In this document: positions 23,156-34,929 of the stretch, in pieces
Position numbering within the stretch: the first letter of the stretch is position 1
Layout of the letters: each line of letters starts with the position of its first letter
NCBI GenBank assembly: GCA_015056765.1
Contig: SVFQ01000001.1
Coordinates: forward strand, 1-64,000
Direction: 5' to 3'
From: Lachnospiraceae bacterium
GTDB lineage: Bacteria; Bacillota; Clostridia; Lachnospirales; Lachnospiraceae
Length of the DNA: 64,000 bases
Notes under the pieces: model-generated
What the model saw: the letters and a program-made list of their open reading frames with translations, nothing else
Database searches by the model: none
What the model was told of the DNA's origin: nothing
Position numbers and translations under genes: made by a program

Positions 23156-23948
23156 AATGTAGCCACCTCTGGTACAACATCTCCCAAATCTTATCCCTAT
23201 GAATCCGTGGAATAATCTCCTCTAAATCCTCAAATATCTTCTCTTTATCTTTTGGCTTTAATGTACCTACGAACACACTCTTTTTGTTTTGAACTAGCGC
23301 AAGATTCTCAAGCGTAGAACGACTGCCAATGAAGTTCTGACAGATTCTATCCTTCGCTACGTCAAATTCCTTTATCTCTTCCTCCGAGTAACAGGAGCAC
23401 AAGAAAGAAAGACCATGATCGAATAAAGGTGCGATTCTCATATTTTTGCCATTGCGCAACACTTCTATGTTTGCTCCATGGCGATCTCTATTTTGAATCA
23501 AATAGTCCACAACCAGCATGATATCTATATACTTTTGCCATCCTTGCTTCTTACAAAATTCGTATGGACTTTCTCCATTCTCTACCTGGCTTTGATAAAA
23601 GGCATCTAAAGCTAGCTTTGTATCGCCCTTCTCTTTGAAATCATCTGAAGCGCATAACCAGGTCTCAAATGTTTTTCCACCCACTTCAACTTCTGCATGA
23701 ATCAGCTGGTATTCCAAATGCTCCACGCCTAATATCGTCAACAGTCGATCTACGATAATCTCGTTCACGCACTCGTGTCCAATAATTCCCCTTACTGGAT
23801 CATAATTGGAAAGCTTATAATATCTCTTCTTTCCATCAATCATTTCTTCAGACTTTAAGAATGTACCTGCTGTGCCGCTGGATGATCTCGTGTGGGACCA
23901 TTCCAAATATCTCATATCTTGTTTTTCTAGAATAATCTTTTTTTCCAT
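23133..23948 (-). CDS. HipA-like Ser/Thr kinase core (HipT-like)
   Basis: The 271-residue protein carries the catalytic half of HipA-type kinases. It has a serine-rich glycine loop (SSSGTAG, residues 22-28, then Lys32), the catalytic motif QNRDRHGAN (Asp155, Asn160) and the metal-binding FDHG (Asp177). The N1 subdomain of HipA is missing and appears in the next gene instead. HipA kinases phosphorylate glutamyl- or tryptophanyl-tRNA synthetase and cause growth arrest; the target here is unknown. It has AGGAGG ahead and a palindromic operator in its promoter. Kinase first, regulator second is the reverse of classical hipBA. Confidence 0.72.
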   Translation of the reverse strand: MEKKIILEKQDMRYLEWSHTRSSSGTAGTFLKSEEMIDGKKRYYKLSNYDPVRGIIGHECVNEIIVDRLLTILGVEHLEYQLIHAEVEVGGKTFETWLCASDDFKEKGDTKLALDAFYQSQVENGESPYEFCKKQGWQKYIDIMLVVDYLIQNRDRHGANIEVLRNGKNMRIAPLFDHGLSFLCSCYSEEEIKEFDVAKDRICQNFIGSRSTLENLALVQNKKSVFVGTLKPKDKEKIFEDLEEIIPRIHRDKIWEMLYQRWLHYESLCNQ

Positions 23949-23968
23949 ATGACCATCCTCCTAACTAC

Positions 23969-24000
23969 AATCTATCATTTTATTTGACGCACGTCAAATA
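23969..24000 (-). promoter_or_regulatory. promoter and 9-bp palindromic operator of the HipA-like operon
   Basis: TATTTGACG and CGTCAAATA are perfect inverted repeats two bases apart (23981-24000). They contain a -35 box TTGACG (23997-23992) spaced 17 bases from TAGATT (23974-23969). Binding here would shut off the operon, fitting autorepression by the helix-turn-helix protein. Confidence 0.7.
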
Positions 24001-24014
24001 GATTTGCCATCCAT

Positions 24015-24041
24015 ATAAAAAACCACCGCCGAAGCGGTGGT
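24015..24041 (-). terminator. terminator of the chemotaxis receptor gene
   Basis: ACCACCGC pairs with GCGGTGGT around a TTCG-type loop and the minus strand continues TTTTTAT. It separates the receptor gene from the HipA-like promoter. Confidence 0.85.
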
Positions 24042-24095
24042 AATTATACACATTCTATGAATAATCTAGGATGGAACTGTGTGTGTTTCACCCCA

Positions 24096-25598
24096 TTATT
24101 CCTGAATATATTTATCTAATACTGCTGCAGTGTTTGCCACGTCGGCCAGGACTGCCTTGGTGTTGTTGGACAACTCGGAGTTGTCGCTGGAAGCGCCTGC
24201 TGCCTGAGTAGCAGCTGCAGTAACTTCTTCTGTGGTTGCAGAAAGATGAGAGATACTTTCTACGATTTCATTATTGGTAGATGCTAAATTCTCTACCATT
24301 CTCTCTAGACCATCGATGTTGCTGGTCAGGTTATTTACATTTTCATTCATCTGAACGAAGCTTGCTGCAGTCTTGTCGATGAGTTCTGCCTGAGCACCGG
24401 AAGCATCACATGCTTTCTGAACAGCATCCTCTGCATCTCGAGCATTAACGCCCAGATCACCGATCATTTTGGTGATGTTCTCAGTAGCTTCCTTTGTTTT
24501 CTCAGCCAGGTCACGGATTTCGTCTGCAACTACTGCGAAGCCTTTACCAGCTTCACCAGCACGCGCTGCTTCGATGGAAGCATTCAGTGCTAAAAGGTTC
24601 GTCTGATTGCTGATGGTGAGAATCACGTCTGTGATACTCTTCATCTCATCGCCCTTCTGTACCAAGCTGTTCATAGCCTCGCCCACGTGAGTGTTGATTT
24701 CGGCGATGGTGTCTGCTTTCTCTTTCAGTTCCATCATCATTTCATGGTTTGTCTCGTTGATGCTGCTTGCTTCAGACGCAGTCGCTACCATCTCTTCGGA
24801 CTTCGCCACAGTTTCCTCGATGAGGTTCTGGATGGTCTGTGTCATGACGGTCTGATGCTGTACATCTTCCGCAGTGGTCAGCGTACTTCTAGAAATATCA
24901 TCCATTGCGCTGCTGACTGCAGTGGTGGACTCATCCAGGCGATTCATATTTTCCATGGCATCGCTTACGCCGCTACGCACTTTGGAAGCCACTTCGATGA
25001 CTTCATCCAGCATCTTTGCCTGCTCATCCGCTCTAGACTCGATGAGGCCGATGGTGTCCTTCTGGAATTTCTCCAGGATGATTTCCAAATACCAGCACAA
25101 AGCGATTACTGCGAAAACGCAACCGATACCTGCTGCACAGTCAATCTTTGCATCGGTAGTGTAAAAGTCCGGTGTGAAAAGTCGTGCAATGTATGAAATC
25201 AGCTGTACCAGAGCTACACCTACTGTAGCTACTCTGGAAAACTTCTTATCATAATACAGTACAAAAGGCACTACAGGACCTACCATGGCAAATCGCAGGT
25301 AGTAGCTGACAAAGCCAAAGCTTCCCATAAAGCCGATTACCAAAAGCCATCCAAGGGCTACCCAACGAAGTAACTCTGAATCAGGCTTCTTTACAAAGAT
25401 TGCCACAAGACTTACTATGGTGCACACTTCCATGGCAAGCATAGCTACCAAGTATGCGGAAGAGCGGTAGCCCCGCAGAAAAGCGGTAACTACAACTACG
25501 GTTAATAAGGTATAGTAAATACCAAAAGTGAAAATCAGCACACGGTTGATCTTTTTTACTTGCTCCGTGCGATCGGAGTACTTAAAACTATTTTCCAT
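24096..25598 (-). CDS. methyl-accepting chemotaxis protein
   Basis: The 500-residue receptor has about six hydrophobic helices in residues 20-185, with no large outside domain. A long cytoplasmic coiled coil follows, whose hairpin tip reads [32 protein letters not shown]. The tip binds CheW and CheA. A compact multi-pass sensor suggests it senses membrane state or small hydrophobic signals. No chemotaxis operon is in the window. The start at 25598 follows GAGG; the longer ATG at 25619 lacks one. Confidence 0.9.
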   Translation of the reverse strand: MENSFKYSDRTEQVKKINRVLIFTFGIYYTLLTVVVVTAFLRGYRSSAYLVAMLAMEVCTIVSLVAIFVKKPDSELLRWVALGWLLVIGFMGSFGFVSYYLRFAMVGPVVPFVLYYDKKFSRVATVGVALVQLISYIARLFTPDFYTTDAKIDCAAGIGCVFAVIALCWYLEIILEKFQKDTIGLIESRADEQAKMLDEVIEVASKVRSGVSDAMENMNRLDESTTAVSSAMDDISRSTLTTAEDVQHQTVMTQTIQNLIEETVAKSEEMVATASEASSINETNHEMMMELKEKADTIAEINTHVGEAMNSLVQKGDEMKSITDVILTISNQTNLLALNASIEAARAGEAGKGFAVVADEIRDLAEKTKEATENITKMIGDLGVNARDAEDAVQKACDASGAQAELIDKTAASFVQMNENVNNLTSNIDGLERMVENLASTNNEIVESISHLSATTEEVTAAATQAAGASSDNSELSNNTKAVLADVANTAAVLDKYIQE

Positions 25599-25695
25599 TT
25601 GTACCTCACATAAAAACATAAAAACTAAAACTGCAAATCAGAATACTAGCATATCTTTTTGACGTTGTAAAATAAATATTGCACAAAATATTTTT

Positions 25696-26442
25696 CTATT
25701 TTTCCAGCAAATACACCAGCCAGGACAATACTGTGAAACCGGCAGTTTCCGTTCTTAGGATGCGTTTACCTAGCGTGATGGGTTCGATGCCTTCCGTCAG
25801 TGCAGCCTGGATTTCCTCTTCTTCGAAGCCCCCCTCCGGTCCAATAAAAATTGCGACGCGGTCCTCCGGCTTGATACCCCCAAGCACTTCCCTAGTGTGA
25901 CTCATGTCTTCAGCCATTTCGTAGGGAATGAGCTTACATTCCATATCTTTTGCGTAAGCGATGGCTTCCTTATAGCTCATGACTTCCCGTACCTGTGGAA
26001 TGAATCCTCGCTTGCTCTGCTTTGCGGCAGCTTCTGCGATGCCCTGCCATCTAGCCAGCTTGCTCTTTTCCTTTTTGGCATCCAACTTCACGATGCATCG
26101 CTTGCAAGCTACCGGCACCACTTCTGCCACGCCCAATTCCACAGCTTTCTGGATGATGAGTTCCATCTTGTCTGCTTTGGGCAAGCCCTGGAACAGTGTG
26201 ACTTTCACAGGAAGTTCTACCCCGTCTTCCTTGATGAAACGTAAGGTACAGAGGATTTGATCATCCCCTAGTTCCTCCACACTGCAACGGTATTCTTTTC
26301 CATCGATGCCGTTACTTACGTTGAATTCTTCGCCGATTTTCATGCGAAGCACGTTTTTGATATGGTTTACGTCATCACCAGTGATGATGACTTTCTTTTG
26401 ATCCAACAGTATTTGCGAAGGATCCACAAAGAATTGATACAT
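25696..26442 (-). CDS. rsmE: 16S rRNA (uracil(1498)-N(3))-methyltransferase RsmE
   Basis: This 248-residue SPOUT methyltransferase has an N-terminal PUA-like part (HIKNVLRMKIGEEF) and KADKMELIIQKAVELGV. The C-terminal knot reads IFIGPEGGFEEEEIQ and ITLGKRILRTETA. It methylates U1498 of 16S rRNA. It lies downstream of prmA, the common order dnaJ-prmA-rsmE in Firmicutes, here interrupted by two large membrane-protein genes. Confidence 0.93.
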   Translation of the reverse strand: MYQFFVDPSQILLDQKKVIITGDDVNHIKNVLRMKIGEEFNVSNGIDGKEYRCSVEELGDDQILCTLRFIKEDGVELPVKVTLFQGLPKADKMELIIQKAVELGVAEVVPVACKRCIVKLDAKKEKSKLARWQGIAEAAAKQSKRGFIPQVREVMSYKEAIAYAKDMECKLIPYEMAEDMSHTREVLGGIKPEDRVAIFIGPEGGFEEEEIQAALTEGIEPITLGKRILRTETAGFTVLSWLVYLLEK

Positions 26443-26491
26443 AGTTCTATCCTTTTCTTCTCGCTAAATTGACATAGGTCTTGCGATACTT

Positions 26492-27547
26492 TTATTTGCG
26501 TCCTGTGACGCTAGCCCACTCGCCCTGGGTGGTGGTCTCTACTACTGTAAGTCCAGCTTCTCTCATAGCAGCTTCCACCATGCCGGCCTTCTCTTTTAGA
26601 ATACCGGAAGTGATCACGACTCCGCCGGCCTTCACTGCAGCGGATGCTGCCGGCATCAAAGGTACCAGCACCTCCGCCAGGATATTTGCCATGACGATAT
26701 CGTAGTCGTGTCCAACTGTGTCCTGAATCTCTTTGTCAGAAATCAGGTTGCCCAGATAAAAATCGAACTTGTCTGCAGTCAGGCCGTTCATCTCCAGATT
26801 CTCAACCACTGCCGGTTCTGCACAGGGGTCAAGGTCTGTACCTACGATGTGGTCTGCTCCGTATAAAAGGGCTACGATGCCCAGGATACCACTACCGGTA
26901 CCTACATCCAGAAGTTTTGTTTCCGGGGTCACATATTTCCACAGCTGCTTGATGCAAAGCTGTGTAGTCTCATGCATACCGGTACCAAAGGCTGTACCCG
27001 GATCGATATGCAGCACCTTTTTGTCCTTGTCTTCCGGTTTGATTTCCTCCCAGGATGGGGTGATTAGCAGGTTGCCGATAGTGAACTGGTGAAAATACTT
27101 TTTCCAGTTATTGATCCAGTCGATGTCCTCGGTTTCGTCCACTTCTACTGTGCCGGCACCGATGTCCATCCACTCTTTCAGCTCATCCAGTGCTTCCTGA
27201 ATGGCATCTAAGAGTTCCCCTCTCTCCCAGATGATTTTTTCCTGACCATCATCTGTATATAAGGAGTAGGAAAGGTCCTCGCCCACGTTTTTCTTGGATT
27301 CTTTGCTGCGATCATCTAAAAGCAGCTTGCCATCTTCGCTTTCTTCCACGAAGAAATTTAGGAATGCTCTGCCATCATCCGCTTCCGTCTCCGGCAGGAT
27401 GTCCACAAACATCTGCTCTTTCTCTAGCGCTGTCAGTGGCACATGATCTTCAATCTGTGCTCCTTCCAAACCCAGGTCATACAGTGCACTGATGACTACG
27501 TCCTCTGCTTCTGTTGTTGTACTTACTCTATACTTTGTCCATTTCAT
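26492..27547 (-). CDS. prmA: ribosomal protein L11 methyltransferase PrmA
   Basis: The 351-residue protein has the L11-binding N-terminal domain (KYRVSTTTEAEDVVISAL). The SAM-binding core holds DPGTAFGTGMHETT, LLDVGTGSGILGIVALLYGA and MANILAEVLVPLMP. It trimethylates ribosomal protein L11. It is 22 bp downstream of a DUF6020-type gene. Confidence 0.95.
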   Translation of the reverse strand: MKWTKYRVSTTTEAEDVVISALYDLGLEGAQIEDHVPLTALEKEQMFVDILPETEADDGRAFLNFFVEESEDGKLLLDDRSKESKKNVGEDLSYSLYTDDGQEKIIWERGELLDAIQEALDELKEWMDIGAGTVEVDETEDIDWINNWKKYFHQFTIGNLLITPSWEEIKPEDKDKKVLHIDPGTAFGTGMHETTQLCIKQLWKYVTPETKLLDVGTGSGILGIVALLYGADHIVGTDLDPCAEPAVVENLEMNGLTADKFDFYLGNLISDKEIQDTVGHDYDIVMANILAEVLVPLMPAASAAVKAGGVVITSGILKEKAGMVEAAMREAGLTVVETTTQGEWASVTGRK

Positions 27548-27569
27548 GTTTCGTTACCTTTTCTATACT

Positions 27570-29243
27570 TCATTCTATTTCTTTCGTATCCATGGAATCT
27601 TCCTTGACCGCCGCTTCCTCGACTATCTCCTCCTTATTCAAACTGCTTGCCTTCGTTTTCTCTCGCTCCGGCAAAATGCAGATCACCACCAGCATAGGCA
27701 TGGCCAGGTAAAAAGGATACAGGTATCTGTAGTTGCTGACCGGCCCCAGGAAGTAAGTCAGCATCAGCCCCGCGTACACACTCCAAATCAGCAGTTTGCG
27801 TTTCTCTCCCAGGTGCGTCCAGAATAGGCACAACACCATAATCCAGAAGGGGAAGGATAGTCTGAAGTAGGATGCCATGATGCCGCTGTTCATGAACTTG
27901 CCATCTCCCAGGAAAAAGCCCTCATAGAAAGGAAGCAGCTCCGGCAGGAGGCTTTCGCTATGATCGTTGGTAATCGGATACTCCTCCAGGGATATGGTAT
28001 AGGTCTCCACGTAGTACTTGGTGCCGTAAGGGTCCATGATACTTTCAAAGGGATACCAGAAATTAATGTTCAAATCCAAAAACTTAGATAAGAAAGTGGT
28101 AGGCATCTTTGTAAAATACTTGCCATACAACTGCCAGAATTCCGTCTTATGCTTCAAATAATAAGCATTATCGAAGACATTTTTCATAGGGTCTGCGAAT
28201 CTTGGGTTATAGCTGGGTTCGTACATAAAATACGCCCGGAAGGCTTCCCTGTCCGCCTCTTCCATGCCGGAATCCGCGTTTTCATAGATGCTCATCATCT
28301 GCACGATAGGCACAGAAAGCTTCTCTCGTTCGGAGGTAGGCATGACCCCTGCCAGGGGATACACCACCTTCAGCACCAGCTCTAGGAGCAGAATTACCGT
28401 AGTAAGTAAAATGGCATGTTTCTTTTTTCGCACCACCAGTGCCACAAGAAGCATCACCCCAAAGGCATAGACCATGTTGTTACGCAAAAGGCCTACCACA
28501 GCGCCCATGAGAATCAGCACCACCCAGCCGGCTTTCCGATTGTCATTCCATCGCCAGAACAGAAACGTCCACAGCATCAGGAGACTGCCGAACAGCACGT
28601 CCTTTGCAAATACAATGGAGAATAGCGCAAAGGTAGGTATCAGCAGGTAGTATAGGCCGATGCCCGGTCGTCCCGGAAGGGATGCGGCGATATAGGCTTC
28701 TACTGCTGCCACAATCAGGCTTTGTATCATTACATAAAGGATCAGCCCCAGGGGATGGATTCCCACCAGGCCTTCTACCTTTATACAGAATTCAAAGAAC
28801 AGGGTGTGGACCAGAGGCTGGTAATTGCTGTACCAGCTGCCAAAAATCTGGTGTACCTGGTCCGGTGCATCGTAGGAAAAGATGCCGGGGTAATACGCCA
28901 GGTAGCAAATTACGGATAGTCCAAAGTACAAAAGAAGCAGAACTACGAAGTATAGCCTCTTTTTCTTCTTTTCCTTTTCCGGGTCGATTTCCCGCGCTTT
29001 CTTCGCTGCTTGTCTACGAAGATAGTACTTAGTCAAAAATAGCTGCGCCAAGGTGGCCAGCGCCAAAAGCAGCACACCTGCCACCAGCATTCTAATGGCA
29101 AAGAGCCCAAAGGTTCCAGGCTGCTTCCATAGGTTCGACAGGTTTCCCGTCTCATAAATCACCTTTCCCACTGTGGATGCCAGCGTCCAGAAAAGTGCGT
29201 AAATCAAAATCTTATATTTGTTGTTCCAAAGCGTTTCTTTCAT
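27570..29243 (-). CDS. large multi-pass membrane protein (DUF6020-like), copy 2
   Basis: This 557-residue protein has about a dozen hydrophobic helices and a large loop (SVPIVQMMSIYENADSG ... YYLKHKTEFWQLYGKYF) between the later helices. It resembles the DUF6020 family, whose fold recalls membrane glycosyltransferases of the GT-C type, but the function is unknown. The upstream gene encodes a close paralogue with the same layout. The two genes overlap by 32 bases, with GGAG ahead of this ATG, so they are a tandem duplication translated together. The tail is charged (KEEIVEEAAVKEDSMD). Confidence 0.75.
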   Translation of the reverse strand: MKETLWNNKYKILIYALFWTLASTVGKVIYETGNLSNLWKQPGTFGLFAIRMLVAGVLLLALATLAQLFLTKYYLRRQAAKKAREIDPEKEKKKKRLYFVVLLLLYFGLSVICYLAYYPGIFSYDAPDQVHQIFGSWYSNYQPLVHTLFFEFCIKVEGLVGIHPLGLILYVMIQSLIVAAVEAYIAASLPGRPGIGLYYLLIPTFALFSIVFAKDVLFGSLLMLWTFLFWRWNDNRKAGWVVLILMGAVVGLLRNNMVYAFGVMLLVALVVRKKKHAILLTTVILLLELVLKVVYPLAGVMPTSEREKLSVPIVQMMSIYENADSGMEEADREAFRAYFMYEPSYNPRFADPMKNVFDNAYYLKHKTEFWQLYGKYFTKMPTTFLSKFLDLNINFWYPFESIMDPYGTKYYVETYTISLEEYPITNDHSESLLPELLPFYEGFFLGDGKFMNSGIMASYFRLSFPFWIMVLCLFWTHLGEKRKLLIWSVYAGLMLTYFLGPVSNYRYLYPFYLAMPMLVVICILPEREKTKASSLNKEEIVEEAAVKEDSMDTKEIE

Positions 29244-30957
29244 TCACATTCTCCGCCGTGCCAAAACCTGCGGTAATCAGCAAGGGCATAGCCAGGAAAA
29301 AGGGATATACATAACGGAAGTTGGACAGCGGTCCAAGCAAATACGTAAGGTATAGTCCCAGGTAAGGAGCCAAAATCAGAACTCCTTCTTTTCTTTTTCT
29401 CCGAATTACATCATATACTATCAAAAACAGTACCACGAATGGTGTGGATATGGCAAACAGGAGATGGATTACCGGTCGCACCATGTTTTCTGTATTGAAG
29501 TCTGCGATATTTTTATAAAAGCTGAAAAGGTTCGGCAGTAAAAGCGCCTTCTCCACAGGGTACTCCGGCATGTAGATTCCGCCGGTCTCGATGTAGACGC
29601 GCTTGGATATGGGGTCCACAGGCTCCGCCAGAATATACCAATAGTTCACATGCAGGGTCAGAAAAGCGTCCACATATTCCATGGGATGGCTTAGTCCAAT
29701 CTCCAGGTACAGCTTCCAGAATTCGCCCTTATTTTGCTGATATCTTTCATCATTGAAGAAGGTCTTCAGTTTATCCGCATTTCGAGGATTATACAGCTCT
29801 ATATCCGGGATATATTCCCGCACCACTGCTTCCTGCTCCGGTGTCAGCGGGTTCCGTTCTCCTTCCACCAATGTGGTTTGTTTTGCATCTCTTGCCGCCA
29901 TGTCTGCATCATTCACGTAGAAAGCACGGCCAATCTGCTGGATTGGCACCGACAGAGCTTCATGGGTCTCAGAAGGTGCGATACCAAGGGCTGGGTATAA
30001 TAGGTTCATGGTGGTCATAGCAAGGACTACTGCTATTACTAACCCAGTGATCAATCGCTTGTACTGTTTCGTCAGCAAGTACAAAACTATGGCAAACACT
30101 AATGCGTAGACCATGTTGTTACGTAGCATGCAGGCTAGATATGCCAGCGCAATAATACCACCCGAAGCTATCTTTACCGCTTCATGTTTTTCCGCGTACG
30201 GAAAACTAAATATAGTTATCATCAGCCAGGTCAGCACGCAAGCAAAATACACGTCCTTGGTTGTAATCATGGAAAAGATGGCTAGTGTAGGCATGCAGAT
30301 ATAGTAAAGGCTCGCCAGCAATGTGAGTATTGGACGGTTTTGCTTCTGCACAAAACGAAGTACGCCCCATGTGGTGAAAAGTACCACCGCCATCTGCACA
30401 ACACTGTAGCTTACCAGAGCGATATAGCGCACGCCTGTGGCTTTCTCTAAATCATAGAAGGCTTTCCAAATCAAGGTGTGCAATACCGGGTGGTGATTAT
30501 TCCAAGGCACGCTTCCTGTAATCTGCCAAGTTTGCTGGTCGATGTCATAGCCAAAGATTCCCGGGAAATAGGTGAGGTAGCAGATAGCGTAGAGTACAAC
30601 TAAGGTTAACATCACAATTGAGGCAAACCACTTATCATATACAAAATCTCTTAAAAGGCACTTTTTCTCAACCGAGACATTCTCTTCCGCCTTCTCGACC
30701 TCATCTTCAGGCCGTCCCCCAGAAAGCATCTGGCTCTCTGCATCTGAGCCACCCTCACGGTCCAGCACCAATTCCACCACAAGCAGCACCAAATAAAACA
30801 GGATTCCGGTGCACGCAAAAATCAGCAGGAACTCTCCCGGTTTCTGCCACATGCCTGCTATGGAGTTATCCGCATACACCACGCGTCCTACGCCAAAAAT
30901 AAAAGAGGCCAGGATTGCGAAGATGCTGCGTAACACGATGCCTGACTTAGTTTCCAT
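29212..30957 (-). CDS. large multi-pass membrane protein (DUF6020-like), copy 1
   Basis: The 581-residue paralogue of the next gene has matching helices and the matching loop (SVPIQQIGRAFYVNDAD ... RYQQNKGEFWKLYLEIG). A conserved FGYDIDQQTWQ/FSYDAPDQVHQ-type motif follows the fourth helix in both copies. A GT-C-like lipid-linked sugar transferase is one possibility, not shown. It lies 123 bp downstream of dnaJ behind that gene's terminator, so it probably has its own promoter. Confidence 0.75.
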   Translation of the reverse strand: METKSGIVLRSIFAILASFIFGVGRVVYADNSIAGMWQKPGEFLLIFACTGILFYLVLLVVELVLDREGGSDAESQMLSGGRPEDEVEKAEENVSVEKKCLLRDFVYDKWFASIVMLTLVVLYAICYLTYFPGIFGYDIDQQTWQITGSVPWNNHHPVLHTLIWKAFYDLEKATGVRYIALVSYSVVQMAVVLFTTWGVLRFVQKQNRPILTLLASLYYICMPTLAIFSMITTKDVYFACVLTWLMITIFSFPYAEKHEAVKIASGGIIALAYLACMLRNNMVYALVFAIVLYLLTKQYKRLITGLVIAVVLAMTTMNLLYPALGIAPSETHEALSVPIQQIGRAFYVNDADMAARDAKQTTLVEGERNPLTPEQEAVVREYIPDIELYNPRNADKLKTFFNDERYQQNKGEFWKLYLEIGLSHPMEYVDAFLTLHVNYWYILAEPVDPISKRVYIETGGIYMPEYPVEKALLLPNLFSFYKNIADFNTENMVRPVIHLLFAISTPFVVLFLIVYDVIRRKRKEGVLILAPYLGLYLTYLLGPLSNFRYVYPFFLAMPLLITAGFGTAENVNERNALEQQI

Positions 30958-31038
30958 TAGATGATGAAGTTCTCCCCTATAGATATTTTTATTTTACCAT
31001 ATCCTACTGCCTCGATTCACTTCTCATCTCATCCCAAT

Positions 31039-31072
31039 AAAAAATCCTCCCGAGACTTTCATCTCGGAAGGA
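31039..31072 (-). terminator. terminator of the hrcA-grpE-dnaK-dnaJ operon
   Basis: TCCTTCCGAGA pairs with TCTCGGGAGGA (two G-U or mismatched steps) around a six-base loop, followed by TTTTTT on the minus strand. Confidence 0.88.
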
Positions 31073-31080
31073 ATTCCAGT

Positions 31081-32250
31081 TTAGAACAATTTCTTTTTCT
31101 TCTTGCCAGTCTTCTTTTCACCACTAGAAGATGCATTCTCTGCTGCATGAAGGCTGTCTCCTGTCAGTTCATCGAACTTACGAAGGAGCTCCTGCGCTTC
31201 TGCAGAAAGCTTCTCAGGTGTCTGAATGACTAATGTGACGTAGTGATCACCACGTACCTGCTTATTACGCAAGGTAGGTACACCTTTACCACGAAGTCTG
31301 ACTCTGGTGTCTGTCTGGGTACCGGCTTTCACTTCATATGCCACCTTACCATCTACCGTATCGATGAGGACTTCACCACCTAAAGCTGCTACTGCATAGC
31401 TAACCGGTACTGTAGAGAAGATATCATAATCCTGTCTCTGGAAGATAGGGTGACGACCTACTACCACTTCTACTAAAGCATCGCCTCTCGGACCACCATT
31501 TAAGCCGGGATCTCCAAGGCCTGTCTTACGGATGCACTGGCCATTGTCGATACCTGCAGGGATATCTACAGCGAATCTCTTCTTCATCTGTACATAGCCT
31601 GTACCACGGCAGTCAGGGCATTTCTCACGGATGACTTTACCGCTACCGCCACAATCAGGGCAGGTCTGGATATTACGAACTGTACCAAAGAAGGACTGTG
31701 TGGTCATGACTACCTGTCCTTTACCACCACACTTCGGGCAAGTCTCCGGAGAAGTTCCCGGCTTTGCACCTGTACCGTGGCAAGTCGTACAGTCTTCTTT
31801 TACATTTAGTTCCAGTTCTTTTGTTACGCCGCTGATGGACTCTTCAAAGGTGATACGTACCGCCGTACGGATATTAGCACCCTGCATAGGCTGATTGGTA
31901 GCACGGGCTCTACTACGGCCGCCGCCAAATAAGTCGCCAAAGATATCACCGAACATATCGGAGAAATCAGCGCCGGAGAAGTCGAATCCACCAAAGCCGC
32001 CTGCTCCACCTGCACCGCCTTCAAAGGCTGCATGGCCGAACTGGTCATATTGTCTTCTTTTTTCCGGATCGGATAATACTGCGTAAGCCTCGGAAGCTTC
32101 TTTGAACTTCTTCTCTGCTTCCTTGTCTCCAGGATTTACATCCGGATGATATTTTTTGGCAAGCTGTCTGTATGCTTTTTTCAGCGCTGCATCGTCGGCA
32201 TTTTTGTCTACGCCCAGCACCTCATAGTAATCTCTTTTTTGCTCTGCCAT
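31081..32250 (-). CDS. dnaJ: chaperone DnaJ
   Basis: This 389-residue type I J-protein has the J domain with the HPD motif ([15 protein letters not shown]), a Gly/Phe-rich stretch and four CxxCxGxG zinc repeats ([12 protein letters not shown] to CPDCRGTGY). The C-terminal client-binding domain is followed by a Lys-rich tail. It delivers unfolded proteins to DnaK and stimulates its ATPase. It is the last gene of the heat-shock operon. Confidence 0.96.
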   Translation of the reverse strand: MAEQKRDYYEVLGVDKNADDAALKKAYRQLAKKYHPDVNPGDKEAEKKFKEASEAYAVLSDPEKRRQYDQFGHAAFEGGAGGAGGFGGFDFSGADFSDMFGDIFGDLFGGGRSRARATNQPMQGANIRTAVRITFEESISGVTKELELNVKEDCTTCHGTGAKPGTSPETCPKCGGKGQVVMTTQSFFGTVRNIQTCPDCGGSGKVIREKCPDCRGTGYVQMKKRFAVDIPAGIDNGQCIRKTGLGDPGLNGGPRGDALVEVVVGRHPIFQRQDYDIFSTVPVSYAVAALGGEVLIDTVDGKVAYEVKAGTQTDTRVRLRGKGVPTLRNKQVRGDHYVTLVIQTPEKLSAEAQELLRKFDELTGDSLHAAENASSSGEKKTGKKKKKLF

Positions 32251-32313
32251 ATGTACTCCTTAATCCCTCAAAAGATGACAGCTTACGCTGTCATCTTCTG
32301 AATGGTCTAACTA

Positions 32314-34221
<1,908 letters not shown>

Positions 34222-34294
34222 CTATATTCTTAATCTACTTGTAAGCTTGGTTAATATTCTGAAAGCTCACATCTGTGAGCGGATACTAGCAATG

Positions 34295-34927
34295 CTATGA
34301 AACAACGGATACCATGCTGTGTCTTACGACGCTGTCACGGTACATATAACCCTTCTGGAGTTCTTCGGCTACGGTGCCGCTTTCTAACTCTTCATTTTCC
34401 ACCTGCATTACTGCATTGTGCAAGTTAGGGTCGAACTCTTTGCCTTTTGCATCGATAGGCTTCACGCCTAAGTTCTCAAGTTCTGTCAGAAGCTGCTTAT
34501 AAATCATCTGCATACCTTCTGCGAAAGGATCTCCTTCCGGTGCTGTGGCAAGGCCTCTTTCAAAGTTATCTACTACCGGGAGAATCTTCTCAATGACAGA
34601 TTTCGCGCCGGTTTCAAACATGGCTTCTTTTTCTTTTTCCGTACGATTACGGAAGTTCTCAAACTCTGCCAACTGTCTGACGGTCTTGTCTGTCAGCTCG
34701 TCGATTTTCTCCTGCAGGGCTTTGACTTTCTTATCGTCTTTGGATTTCTTTTCTTTTTTGTCTTTCTTTTCAGATGCTTTTTCGGTAGTTTCTGCTGTTT
34801 CCTCAGTTACTTCCGCTTCTGCCTTTGTTTCTGTTTCAACTGTCTCTGTAGCCTGTTCAGCTTCCGCGTTCTGGGTGTCGATGGTTTCTTCTACATCCGC
34901 ATCCTTTAATACTTCTTCGTTGGACAC
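34295..34927 (-). CDS. grpE: nucleotide exchange factor GrpE
   Basis: The 210-residue protein has a long acidic/lysine-rich N-terminus, then a coiled coil and the GrpE core (LAEFENFRNRTEKEKEAMFE, ILPVVDNFERGLA, FDPNLHNAVMQVENEE). It releases ADP from DnaK. It starts two bases after the stop of hrcA. Confidence 0.96.
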   Translation of the reverse strand: MSNEEVLKDADVEETIDTQNAEAEQATETVETETKAEAEVTEETAETTEKASEKKDKKEKKSKDDKKVKALQEKIDELTDKTVRQLAEFENFRNRTEKEKEAMFETGAKSVIEKILPVVDNFERGLATAPEGDPFAEGMQMIYKQLLTELENLGVKPIDAKGKEFDPNLHNAVMQVENEELESGTVAEELQKGYMYRDSVVRHSMVSVVS

Positions 34928-34929
34928 TA

